A DNA stretch of 64,000 bases from Serilophus lunatus (taxonomy: Eukaryota > Chordata > Aves > Passeriformes > Eurylaimidae). The stretch is from the NCBI GenBank assembly GCA_013399895.1, contig VXBA01003489.1:837381-901380 (forward strand), written 5' to 3'. A model generated the notes under the pieces. It had not been told where the DNA came from. It did no database searches and saw only the letters and a program-made list of their open reading frames with translations. Shown piece by piece: positions 35,886 through 46,268 of this stretch (positions within the stretch are counted from its first letter, which is position 1; each line of letters starts with the position of its first letter). The position numbers and the translations under genes are program-made.

Positions 35886-37453
35886 TCATGGAGCCATAGG
35901 GAAAGTAGGGATGGATCACAAATCCACTGCAAACAAGCCCACGTTCTTTTTTATCAGCACAACTGGGAGTTTTCAGCTGAGGGGTGGGATGCTGGATAGT
36001 CCATGTGACACAGCTGTCTAATTTAGGTGATAAAAATCAACATTTTATCTGGATTCCTTTACAAGTGGAGGAAGCACAATTTACAGAGAGGTTTGCTCTG
36101 GTCCCGCTGTTTTTGTAATTTCATGGTAGGATTATCAGAAAGTGCTTGAAGAGATGAAGTTGCAGAAACTTCAGTGCTTTTAATCCCCATTTCTCCCACC
36201 AAAGGTACCACTTGTGTTCTGTATACACTAAAGTCAGTGTATGCACTGTTTGAGAGGGAATGTCTGGGAGAAGTGGATTTGAATCAGTGAAGGATACGGA
36301 GCACCAGGATTTCAGAAACAGTGACAAATATTTTTTGGTCCAGCCAGACTTATTTTTAGTGGACTGACCCCATAACAGACAAGGAAGTAAGACAGGATGC
36401 TTAAAATTCAAAAGGGAGGGGAAATCATCACTAAACACCTGAAAATTCATACCCCTGGAACATCCTTATCCCAAATTCCTGGCTGTTGTGGGCAGCCCTA
36501 CCCCAGGTTTTGATTATTTTGACTCTGGAGAAACTCTCATGAGAAAGGGCTTGATCTTCCCAAGCCACAGTAGCAAATAAACCACTAATCTTTTTTATTT
36601 TTGCACATCAAAAAAATTAGAAGTGAGATGAGAGCCCAGACTGCTGCTCCAGCAGCTCCTCTGAGACAACCTACTCCAGCCCCCTCCATGCTGGAATGGG
36701 AATGGATAAAATTACATCAATTTTATAGCAGAGGCTCCTTGTTTTCCAGCCAGCCTTCCCCCTTTTAATAAGAAATAAGTTTAATAAGGTATTTTTAATA
36801 AGACATTCCTTGCAGGCATCACTATAGGGAAGGACTTGGGATGCTCATGCTTTGGTTGCAGGCAAGGAAGAGCTCAATTCAATACCAAATATGAAATTCT
36901 CAATTTTTTTTTTCTGAGGAATCTTTTATATAGAATGGATCCTACTGTCAATCACAGCAAAAATAATGGGTCTTTATTTTATGAAAATTAGGCAGCATGT
37001 TTTTATTTGAGGTGCCTCTGGTGGGAGCTGGAATCAGAGCCAGGAGAGGGTTATTGTGTACCTGGGCAGCCTCTCCCTTGTGTTTGTAGGGCTAATAAAA
37101 ACAGTGATCTGGAATCCAATTATACTATTTTCCATATTATTATGTTATGTAAAGAGCAGGGACAAAACTCTTTTTCTCTCATCTTTCTGATGTTTTGCAT
37201 CTCTTTTAACAAGAGCCTTACAGCAGATGCTGTCAAGGATTTTAATAAAACAAGTTGCCTTTCTGACTGACTTTATCCATTTCTTCTTGTCTTTATAGGC
37301 TAAAAAATATTTTAGAGAGTCTAAGTCATGGAAATTCCTCTTCTCCCCAACTCCCTGCTCCTCATCCCTCTCTCAGTCATGTTCCTGGGCACTGCAGGCT
37401 GTGGAGCTTTTCCTCTTGCAGGAAACACAAACCCCCCAAAACTGATGAAAACA
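35886..37453. other. Unique non-coding DNA
   Basis: No gene supported. AT-rich with TTTAATAAG repeated loosely at 36765-36803. A 109-codon minus frame at 36121-36450 has no recognisable domain. Confidence 0.55.
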
Positions 37454-37774
37454 TGAGATCAGAGAATGAGAAAAGGTTTGGGTGGGAGGAACATTAAAGT
37501 TCATCTTCTTCCAATCCCCTGTCATGGAGAGGAACACCTTCCACTATCCCAGGTTGCTCCAATCTGGCTTTGGACAGGGATGGAGCAGCCACAGCTTCTC
37601 TGGGCACCCTGTGCCAGGGGCTCCCCACCCTCCCAGGGAAGAATTCCTTCCCGATATCCCATCTCTCCTGCCCTCTGGCAGTGGGAAGCCATTCCCTCTT
37701 GTCCTGGCACTCCATGCCTTTATCCAAAGCCCATCTCTGTCTCTCCTAGAACCCCTTTGGATACTGGAAGGTGG
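37454..37774 (-). mobile_element. CR1 LINE 3' fragment, about 320 bp
   Basis: Minus-orientation CR1 from a diverged terminus 'gagatcagagaatgagaaaa' through 'caggttgctccaatctggct', 'cagcttctctgggcaccctg', 'ttccttcccgatatcccatc' and 'aagccattccctcttgtcct' to 'aacccctttggatactggaa'. A small deletion removes the 'cactccc' block near 37575. It extends further 5' than most copies here. Confidence 0.95.
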
Positions 37775-40559
37775 AACAATTATCTTTGTAGCCTCAGGTG
37801 GGTAGAAACCACTTCTGCCCTCAAGAATAAAAGCAGCAGGAAGCGCTGACCAGCTGCCTCTGTTCCACCAGGAGCCTCTTGGGGGAGAGGAGACAGAGCA
37901 GAAAGGTAGGGGAAAAAACCAAGGCTTTTCCTTTCTGCCTCACTCTAGAGATCTTAAGAGCCTTTGAAAGTGGTATGTGCAAATCCTCATGTTGGGTTTT
38001 ATGCAGAAACCTCTTGCTGGTGCTTTGTGCTGACCTGGTCTGTTTGGCAGCCTTCCAGTGGGGTCTTTTCATCTCTCTGATTCTTTGTCTCACACTAGCT
38101 GGGTGTGATTTCACTCTCAAAAGGGATGAACAACTGTTAAGTACATTGTCCTCATCTATTTTGCTTGGGGTTGTTCTTGTTTACTGTGATTAAGATACTT
38201 AAGATACTTTGTTCTGGTTTTAATGGTGGTTTTTTCTTGCACTTGTGGAAAGACTTTGTGGAAATGAGAGATTTATGGAGTCTGATTGTTCATGGATGTG
38301 AATAAAGTCACCTCATCATCTAAATACCGGTGTGTTGCCACAAAGAAGGGTTTTAGTGTCCCAGAGATGGTATTTACCACGCTGGGAGCTGGAGTTGTAA
38401 AACCGTGCCTGAAGTTCTTCGTGTCTTCACTTCTCCAAGAGACTTTGTCTCTTGCAGAGGAGATTTAGGCTACGAATTTGCCCTTGTACATAGTTATGAT
38501 CACCTTTGGGGACAGCCTTTGGGAAGAAGGAATACAGGATTTTTTGAGGCAGATTTCCTGGCGTTGCTGCTCTATAAGAGAATTCCCTGTGACTCTGCTC
38601 CTCCTCAGGGGTCAGGAGGGGTCTGGTCCCTCCAGGGACAAGCAGGGCAGCACTAAGATGGCTTTTTGTCTCCAGGAAGGTGAGCAGCACCTGGCCAGGG
38701 GTTAGTAGAGGCCAATCTATGGCAATTTTCTGTAATAAACTCAATTTTAAACAGAAGCAACATTGTCTTGTAGTAACATGCAGCCAATAGGCTTCTGGGG
38801 GGAAGACAGAAATTTGGTGCTGTTTTGAAGAGCTGATGTACTCAAAAGACACACAGACATCTTCTAATGAACATTTTCTGTCCAAACACAAATAGTGCTT
38901 TGTGCCCACATAACACAAACATCCAACTTCGTGTTTTAACTCCCCTTGGAGATGTTGGCACCTTGTTCTGTGATGGAAATATTTGCTTCAATGGCAAGAA
39001 ATTAATTTGAGAGCAGCTTATTATGCACCACAAACCTTTTTAATAGTGATCATAAAGCTGGAAGAGAAGAAAAAGAGACATGTCTCCTGTTTGATTTAAA
39101 GCACTTAAATTGTTCTATATTATTTATCATTTTATCCTCAGCATGGAAGGTAAAGCTTGTAATCCATGGCCATTAGTACCTCACCAGCACTTGAAAACTC
39201 CAGCTGCATACATTGGGGTGTTTTATTTTTCTTTTTTTCCCACAATAAAATGTGATCTATGGTTGTTGCTATCTTCATATAGGTACTGATTTGGGACTTT
39301 TTAGTGCCATAAAACCTCTGAAGCAGAGACTCATGGAATGTGAAACACCGACATAGTGTCTCTGGAGCACCAAAGCCAAAGCTGGCTGGGGAAGATGGGT
39401 TATTTGTGGGCAGGTGGTGCCTGGAATGACAAACACTGCAGGGCTCTGTTGCACCTACAGAAAAATTCCCTCAACTTTCTGAACTTTCTAAATGCTTGGT
39501 GTGGAAGTGACAAGTCTCCTCTCCTTGGGGGATAAATCAAAGGAGGGGAGGAGGAAATGCTGCTTCGGAGGCGTAAACACTCTGGTTTTAACTCATTTAT
39601 CTGCAGATGGTTGCAGTGCTGACAAAAGGCCAACTCACTGTTATTTGCACAGGCTGCAGAGTGTTTGCATCTTGTTTAATCATTCAGTTCCAGAAGTGCT
39701 GCAGGAAATTGTTAACATGGAGCCTCCTTGTGCAGAGGCTGCTGGAGGAGCCCCTTCTGCACATGCAACAACTGTCTGAACCCAAGGATTCACCCCAAAA
39801 GCACTATGGGAATATATGATTTAACATAAAGCCTTAGTCAAGCAGTTGCTTCTGGAACCACTTCCAAAACTTTTCACATTTCCTTTAAAGCTGTGTCATA
39901 CAGTGTAAATAAATAGCAACAGCAAAACTAACATTCCTGCAAATCTTTGGATGCAAAACCGAAGTTAAATACAAGCTGTGAACTTGCTTTTTATTTTGTG
40001 CCTTTTTTAATAATGACAATGAGCAACAGGGAAAACTTTCTTTTTTAGGACTTACCTAAATTTCCCATAGATTTATGTTCATTGCTTTTACACTTCCAGC
40101 TGGCAGAAATTAGGTTAGGATCTCATTAGCCACTTCATCTTTTAATATGCTGTAGAAAGTGATATGAAAGTGCCAAAATGAGCACTGTCATCCTCTGTGT
40201 GTCCGTTTTACTGCAGCACAGAGCTGTGATAGACTCCAATAATATACCTGTGGTGTCTGTTACTGCACAGGCTCCGCTTCTCTTTGACTCAGACCTCCCA
40301 TGAATACAAATTCATTATATACCTTTTTCTCTCCCAAGAACGCACACATTTGGAGCATCAGCCATTTACAGACAGGCAGCACAAATAAAGCAGTGAATTT
40401 TCTTCATTCTCTCCCTCTTATGCTAATGAAAATTACTGAGGAAGGAGAGGAGCCCAGCCCAGCACACGCAGTTCCCCAGCATTATTCACATTGCAGCAGA
40501 CAGCACGATTCTGTACTTACACATCTGAGCAGGGAAACGTCTTAGGATCTTTACAATTT
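37775..40559. other. Unique non-coding DNA
   Basis: No gene supported. A 163-codon minus frame at 38427-38918 is the longest non-CR1 frame nearby, but I recognise no domain in it. AATAAA-type signals occur near 38299 and 38733 without an identifiable transcript. From about 40100 the sequence becomes denser in TAAT cores and CpG, leading into the CpG cluster. Confidence 0.5.
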
Positions 40560-41120
40560 TCTGCAGGACCCTTTCAAGCTCTCAGCAAGGCACAGTATTC
40601 ATCGAGGCAGAACGGAGCCGTATGGAAGGTCTGTGCAGCTGGGAGATAATGGAACTGTTTTCCCAGCTGGGACTACGAGCCTTTTATCCACTGAGCATTG
40701 CGTGTCTCTTCCCTGGAATTAACCGTGAAACACACGGCTTTCCCGGGGTGCTCCAGCCAGGACCCACACAATTAGTGCTTCAATCAGATAAACAGCTACC
40801 CCAGCTTATGCATATTCCTGTCTGGAAATTTGGGATGTGCAAAAACGAGCTCTGCGTTGATCCTCCTTGGAGAAAGCTGAGCGAGCGAAAGCGCAGCTGT
40901 CGGAGTGGAAGCTTGAAAGATTAAATGTGCTCTTGCTATTCTTCTCCTACAAATATGAGCTCCTTGTCAGGTAATCAGAAGGCTCTCTCCTCAAAAACTG
41001 GGTCAGTACTCAGTATTAGGTTTAGAACAGGAATGGAAATAATTTTGTTTAGTCCTGGGTCCCACAGTCGCCTCCCGAGCTCCGAGAGGTTGAGCTTGTG
41101 GGATGTGAGTTGTCACTCAG
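40560..41120. promoter_or_regulatory. CpG-enriched stretch, candidate promoter or enhancer
   Basis: I count at least 17 CpG dinucleotides in about 550 bp (for example CATCGAGG, AACGGAGCCG, CACGGC, CCCGGGG, and GAGCGAGCGAAAGCGCAGC at about 40879-40897), while most of the window is almost free of CpG outside repeats. A TATGCATAT motif lies at about 40806. A possible splice donor CAG|GTAATC lies at 40968-40976, after an ATG at 40925. A 100-codon frame (40622-40924) has no recognisable domain. Together these fit an alternative promoter/first exon or an enhancer. No strand can be fixed. Confidence 0.35.
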
Positions 41121-41160
41121 ATTAGATCCCAGCACTGAAACATTTACCAGATTCTACATA

Positions 41161-41171
41161 TTAAAAAAAAA
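41161..41171. repeat. Short poly-A/poly-G junction
   Basis: A run of A at 41163-41172 passes directly into GGGGGG. It is low-complexity DNA, prone to sequencing error. Confidence 0.6.
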
Positions 41172-41345
41172 AGGGGGGAGCCTTGCTCATCTAAAGTGGC
41201 ACAGACATAAATTCTGATAACATATGAACTTCAAACCTTCTTAAATTCCTGTTTTTCCTCTTGGGATTGTTTCAGCAGAGATCAAATGCAGAGCTCAGAC
41301 AGGGAGATGTCCTTCTGTTAGTGAGCAAAAGTTATTTATATTCTT

Positions 41346-41553
41346 CATAGAATCACAGAATAGTTTGGGTTGGAAGTGACTGTAAAAATCATCCAGTTCT
41401 ACCTTCTGCCATGGGCAGGGACACCTCCCAGTATCCCAGGTGGCTCCAACTTGGCCTTGGACACTCCCAGGGATGGGGCAGCCACAGCTTCTCTGGGCAC
41501 CCTGTGCCAGGGCCTCCCCACCTTCAAGGGAAGGCTTTCTTCCCAATATCTAG
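41346..41553 (-). mobile_element. CR1 LINE 3' fragment
   Basis: Clean 3' terminus 'catagaatcacagaatagtt', then 'ctgccatgggcagggacacc', 'ggctccaacttggccttgga', 'cagcttctctgggcaccctg' and 'gaaggctttcttcccaatat'. About 208 bp, 5'-truncated. One of the better preserved copies in the window. Confidence 0.96.
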
Positions 41554-41937
41554 GAAACAGCAGTATTTGGAATGTCTCTGTTGTGAAAAGTGCAATTACA
41601 TGACACGTGCTGCTTCACACATTTTTATGTAATCTTGGTGTAAATCCATGAGTTTGTCATGGGATTGATTTCCTGCCTGTCTGAGCAATGGCAAGTGGAC
41701 AGGATGTGGAAGTGAGGTGGTGGAAAGACAAAAGGATGCCTGCAGTAGTCCCAAACAATCGTTCAATCCACAAAAAAGGAGTCTGTAACTTTTTTAGCTT
41801 GAATTTTCCCCACCTATAAACTGGGAGCCCATTCGTGCATCCACTTAGTTTCCAACACCACTACTGACTGTGGAGAACTTTGACCAGGAGTTTGTTGTGT
41901 CTCTTCCAAGTCTTTGCCAAAGTATCAATCATTTCAA
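41554..41937. other. Unique non-coding DNA
   Basis: Nothing recognisable between two CR1 copies. Confidence 0.5.
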
Positions 41938-42087
41938 CATTGGAATGGGCTGCCCAGGGAGGTTTGGAGTCCCCATCCTTGGAGGTGTCCAGGGAAGGAC
42001 TGGATGTGATCTGGGTGACAAGCTGGGGATCAGGCACAGCTTGGATAATCTTGGAGATCTTTTCCAGTACAGATGATTCCATGATTT
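41938..42087 (+). mobile_element. CR1 LINE 3' fragment, second subfamily
   Basis: Contains 'attggaatgggctgcccagg', 'gtccccatccttggaggtgt', 'ccagggaaggactggatgtg', 'gataatcttggagatctttt' and 'gatgattccatgatttt'. Same CR1 type as at 28084. About 150 bp remains. Confidence 0.93.
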
Positions 42088-43067
42088 TGGGCAACTTCCT
42101 CCCATTCTCTGGTGTGGTTTGGATGTGTTGAGGTACAGCAGTCTGCTGCCAGGTGGCTGAACTTCTGTGCTCATTGTCAGCCCAAACAGAGGCATTTCTG
42201 GGTGGCAACAATGAGGCTGCTCTTATTTGAGGTGGCTGTTAATTAAGAGAGATGAAGAGAGAGGTCTTGGGAGAGAGATGAAGTGACTGTAGCAGGACAA
42301 AAGGTGAGGATAACGTTCTTACTGACAGAGGAGGGGAGAAGGTGGTCTCTGTTTGAGGAGGAAGATGGTTCACTGACCCCAAATTAAGTGACCTGGATTC
42401 AACCCAACCTTATTGAAGCACTTATGGCTTTGGAAGCACCTCAGTTGTCCATGTCTGATGTTGGTTGGTCAAATGGGGGTAACAGGACTATGGGAACTCA
42501 TGGAAAGGGCCCAGCAGCCCATGGCAACCCTGTGGTGAGCACTCTCCTCCCATTCCAGAGCTCTCTTAGCCATCCTCCTGATTAACAGGAACAATTTTAC
42601 ACATCCACCCTGCGAGCTTCTCAAATGAGCTTTACCGACAATTAATTAAGCCTTGCAGCACCTTCTAAAGGAGATAGGCATTATAATTAGCAGCTCTATT
42701 TTTAATTAGGAATGAAATTTAAAATGGAATTTTAGGTATTTCCTCATTAAAATTTTCTTTTAAATAATTACTGGGCTTTTTCTAAGTGGTATCAAGAGTA
42801 AATAGACAAAAAGTTGCTCAAAACAGATTAACCCAAGCTTCTCATTGCCAAGTTTAGAAATTTATTATGAATCTAGTCTTTTCTCTGTCAAAATAAATTA
42901 TTTTGCTTATGCATTTCTTGCCTAACAAGACTGGGAACAGAATTTCTCAGTCACTGAGGAAATTAATGCTGTTAAAACTTTGCAATTTCCAACTGCGGAT
43001 GGAAGAAAATATTTTAGAAATGCCTTTCCAGAAGGTTAATTGTTCATTTCAAGATCTCTGTGAAGGC
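42088..43067. other. Unique non-coding DNA
   Basis: No gene supported. The right half (42600-43050) is AT-rich unique sequence. Confidence 0.5.
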
Positions 43068-43443
43068 AGGCTGGGAGAGACGGGGGTGTCCAGCCTGGAG
43101 AAGAGAAGGCTTTGAGGAGACCCTTTCCAGAGCCTAAAGGGGCTCCAGGAGAGCTGGAGAGAGGCTTGGGACAAGGGATGGAGGGACAGGACACGGGGAG
43201 TGATTTTTGAGCTGAAGGAGAGTAGGGTTAGATGGGATATTTGGAAAGAATTGTTGGCTGTGAGAGTGGGGAGGCCCTGGCACAGGGTGCCCAGAGAAGC
43301 TGTGGCTGCCCCATCCCTGGGAGTGTCCAAGGCCAGGTTGGAGCCTCCTGGGACAGTGGGAGGTGTCCTTGCCCAGGGCAGGGGGTGACACTGAATAATC
43401 CTTAAGGTCCCTTCCTACCCAAACCATCCTATGATTCTATGAC
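43068..43443 (+). mobile_element. CR1 LINE 3' fragment, about 375 bp
   Basis: Well-preserved copy: 'ggctgggagagacgggggtg', 'tccagcctggagaagagaag', 'cagagcctaaaggggctcca', 'cccagagaagctgtggctgc', 'gacagtgggaggtgtccttg', and an intact terminus 'aaaccatcctatgattctat'. Collinear with the copy at 18608. The coding region is absent, so it cannot move by itself. Confidence 0.96.
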
Positions 43444-44734
43444 ATTAGTGTCAAAAAAATATATCAAACCTGCCTTTCAAGTAGAGTTGCTCCTTGCCCT
43501 CCCCCCTTATTGCTCTGCTTCCTTCATTTTAAGCCTGATGTTAATGTCCATGGTATTAGATCAGTGTGAGAAGGAATATTCCCCAGGGCTCCCCAGGCCG
43601 AGGTTTGAGCATCTTTGGCTTTAACACCATTTGATCTAATTGAAAATATAAACAGTGGAGTGTCCATAGTGTAACACTTACTGTAATATTGGCTCCTCTT
43701 TTAGGTAACCACTATATAAAATCCACTTATTAAAAATGTATACATGAGAAGAGTGGGTGGAATTTTATAGATCTGGTTTTACTGCAGAAAATGGAGTTAT
43801 TTGGACATCTCAAAAGCTGTAAAGCCGTATATAGGTTTTTACAGCACTGAGTGAGCTTAGATGAATTAAAACATAACATTTTCCTGCATCCTCCTTTGGA
43901 TTATGTCTGGAGACATTTTTCATTTGGGTTATTATTTTTTTAATTTCCAATGGCAAACAGAAAATAGTCCTCTTTCTAGTTGTAGGTAAATTTAATGAGG
44001 AATATAATATTCAGACAGGAATCATCTGTACAGAGTCACTTGAGAGATGCTTTGTATAGAAATATCCTCGTGTTGTGACACACTGATTTCTTGTTTTCTG
44101 ACAGTGGTATAATTTGCTTTAAGAATTGTTTCAGTCATTTCCCAAATATTTCTCATGTAGCGTTGGAAAGAAATAATTGAATTTTGTGAAGTTATACCAA
44201 GTTCCATTACGATGAAAGAGAGCTCTTTTTATGCCATCCCATCAGCTTCCTCCTCAAAGATCAGCCTAATTAAAACTGCTCTCTCTTGAAACAGACCATC
44301 ACTTATGATTATAATGAAGTTGAATGAAAACTAACTAATGAAAACTAACTAATGCAGGTTGGTTTTTGTATCACACACGATGATTCCTTATTGCTGTTGC
44401 CCTGGAGAACTGTAAGAAGAGGTGCTGCAATCAAGGATCAGGCTGGTTTTCTGTTTTAAACCCCTAATATGTTTCAGGGGTGCATATAAGCCTACCAGGA
44501 TAAATCTTGCAAAGGCAACAGCTTAGTGAAAGGCAAATCTCAGCTCAGGAAGGGTTTTATTCCTGCAGGTTCTTCCCAAATGGTAGGGGAAACCTCTGGG
44601 AAGTTTGCTATAGAAGTTTGAAGATTCTGCTTGGAGAACTTACAGAGCTAGATAGATAACAAACCTCACAAAGAGCAGCACACAGTGAGAAAGATTTTGC
44701 TTTACTGGAGTAAGATATTACCATAGTTTCCTAA
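43444..44734. other. Unique non-coding DNA
   Basis: No gene supported. A small 14-bp tandem duplication (AATGAAAACTAACT) lies at 44323-44354. Confidence 0.55.
44323..44354. repeat. 14-bp tandem duplication
   Basis: The unit AATGAAAACTAACT occurs just over twice with an exact 14-bp period. Confidence 0.9.
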
Positions 44735-44823
44735 GAATCACATAGTCCTTAAGTTTGGAAAAGACCTCCAAGCTCATCAAGTCCAACCTTTGACTGAACA
44801 CCATCATGCCCACCACACCTAAA
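44735..44823 (-). mobile_element. CR1 LINE 3' end, older subfamily
   Basis: Reads 'gaatcacatagtccttaagt', 'ttggaaaagacctccaagct', 'catcaagtccaacctttgac' and 'tgaacaccatcatgcccac' in minus orientation. The TGACTGAACACCA wording marks a subfamily different from the abundant one here. Only about 90 bp is recognisable. Confidence 0.9.
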
Positions 44824-45325
44824 GTGTATTTTTAGAGCACAACTTTACACCCTTATTAGAGTCTGGTTTTCATGGACTCCCTAAAACATCAGGATTTAGC
44901 CCATTCTGTTCAGCCCTTACTGAAATGGTTCCCAGCAGTTTAACACCCCATCACTCTTCCCATAACACAGGCATTCGTGGAAATCTTTGCAGGGAGAGTC
45001 TTTTCCACTATCCAAATCTTTATGCATCTTTCAACTGTGCCATGGATTTTATCAGACTATTAAAAATAAATTATGCAGGCTTCATGCCACACAATCAAAT
45101 CTCTGCTTGTTAAGCATTTAGTGCCAGTGATCAAACCCCCTAAATGTCAGCAAGGTCAGAGCCTTGCTGTGTTACCTGAATAAAATAAAAGCTTGTCTTG
45201 CAGGATGATGTGCAATTTCATGTAGAGAAGTGTTCTGAATAAAACAATTAGGGGAAATGTTCACTCAGAAATTGTGGTGCCTCTTCCATGAACTTGCAGT
45301 TGCAACTATCAGGGAAAATGTGTGA
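44824..45325. other. Unique non-coding DNA
   Basis: Nothing recognisable between CR1 fragments. Confidence 0.5.
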
Positions 45326-45382
45326 GGAAAGGTTGGACTCAATGATCTTGGTGGTCTTTTTCAACCTTAATGATTATATGGA
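45326..45382 (+). mobile_element. Short CR1 3' end, older subfamily
   Basis: The block 'ggttggactcaatgatcttg' followed by 'gtggtctttttcaaccttaa' and 'tgattatatgg' is the plus-oriented terminus of a CR1 of the GATGATCTTAGAGGTCTTTTCCAACC type. About 57 bp. Confidence 0.9.
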
Positions 45383-45627
45383 ATGAGGGACATTTGGCCC
45401 TTTAATAGGGTATTTTCTAATCCCAGGGTTTGTTCTAGATCCTTCCATTTGGTTCCAACACTGAGCACTGAAATCCAGAGATCCACCTCTTTGAGGAGTT
45501 TGACTTCAGCTCGTGTCACTGCTGTATTTCTCCTGATTTCATGACATTTTACATTTTGAAGGAGCCAATCCTGTACCTGGTCTAGTAATAAAAAATTACA
45601 ATTCCAATATAAAATGTTGAAGAGCCC

Positions 45628-45743
45628 CTGGATGGGGCTTTGAGCAACCTGCTGTAGTAGAAGATATCCCTGCCCATGGTGAAGGGTTGGAATAGGATGT
45701 TCTATAAGGTTTTTTTCAACACAAACCATTCTATCACTCCATG
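45628..45743 (+). mobile_element. Diverged CR1 3' end
   Basis: Contains 'ggggctttgagcaacctgct', 'gatatccctgcccatggtga' and 'tttttttcaacacaaaccat', then 'tctatcactccatg'. Strongly diverged, so probably old. Confidence 0.88.
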
Positions 45744-46221
45744 TTTATGGCACAAAAAGTTATTACTCACAATTAAAACCCCAAAAACATTGACTGAATT
45801 TATACCAATGCAACTAATCCTGGACAAAATCTCCCAGCCTACTTTTATAAAAGGAGACAGGAATGATTTACCAGGATCACTTTCCACATAAAAATCCATA
45901 TATTATGTTTGGTTGTACCCATCCCCTCAACACCAGTTATTTCAACTTGCTCATGGGAATTGTTACATCATTTTTTCTCCTCTTGGTGCATAAACTGTAG
46001 TGAAAAATGAAACATCTCAAATTAACTTCCCTGTAGCTCATTTTAATTTTGTCTTGTGCTGTGAGAGGGTTGATAACCTAAATCAGCCTGATTGTTATTT
46101 CAGCCAGTAAACAGCATATATTATCCTTTACATATCTGGTAATAACTTGTGCCTAATCCTTTGGGCTCTGTGTATTCTTCTAACAATTTATTTATTAATA
46201 ATACCCTTGTTGAAGAAATAG
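45744..46221. other. Unique non-coding DNA
   Basis: Nothing recognisable. Confidence 0.5.
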
Positions 46222-46268
46222 GAGATCCCAGAACAGTTTGGGTTGGAAGGCACCTTAAAGCTCAGGAG
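46222..46268 (-). mobile_element. Minimal CR1 3' end
   Basis: Only 'gagatcccagaacagtttgg' and 'gttggaaggcaccttaaagc' remain, about 45 bp of the CR1 terminus in minus orientation. Confidence 0.85.

Noticed and set aside
37836..38480. Possible solo LTR of an endogenous retrovirus
   Set aside because: AATAAA at about 38299 and a moderately GC-rich left part, but no TG...CA ends, target-site duplication or second copy could be found.
38427..38918. 163-codon minus-strand frame
   Set aside because: Cysteine-rich in parts but with no repeating spacing or recognisable family; treated as a chance frame.
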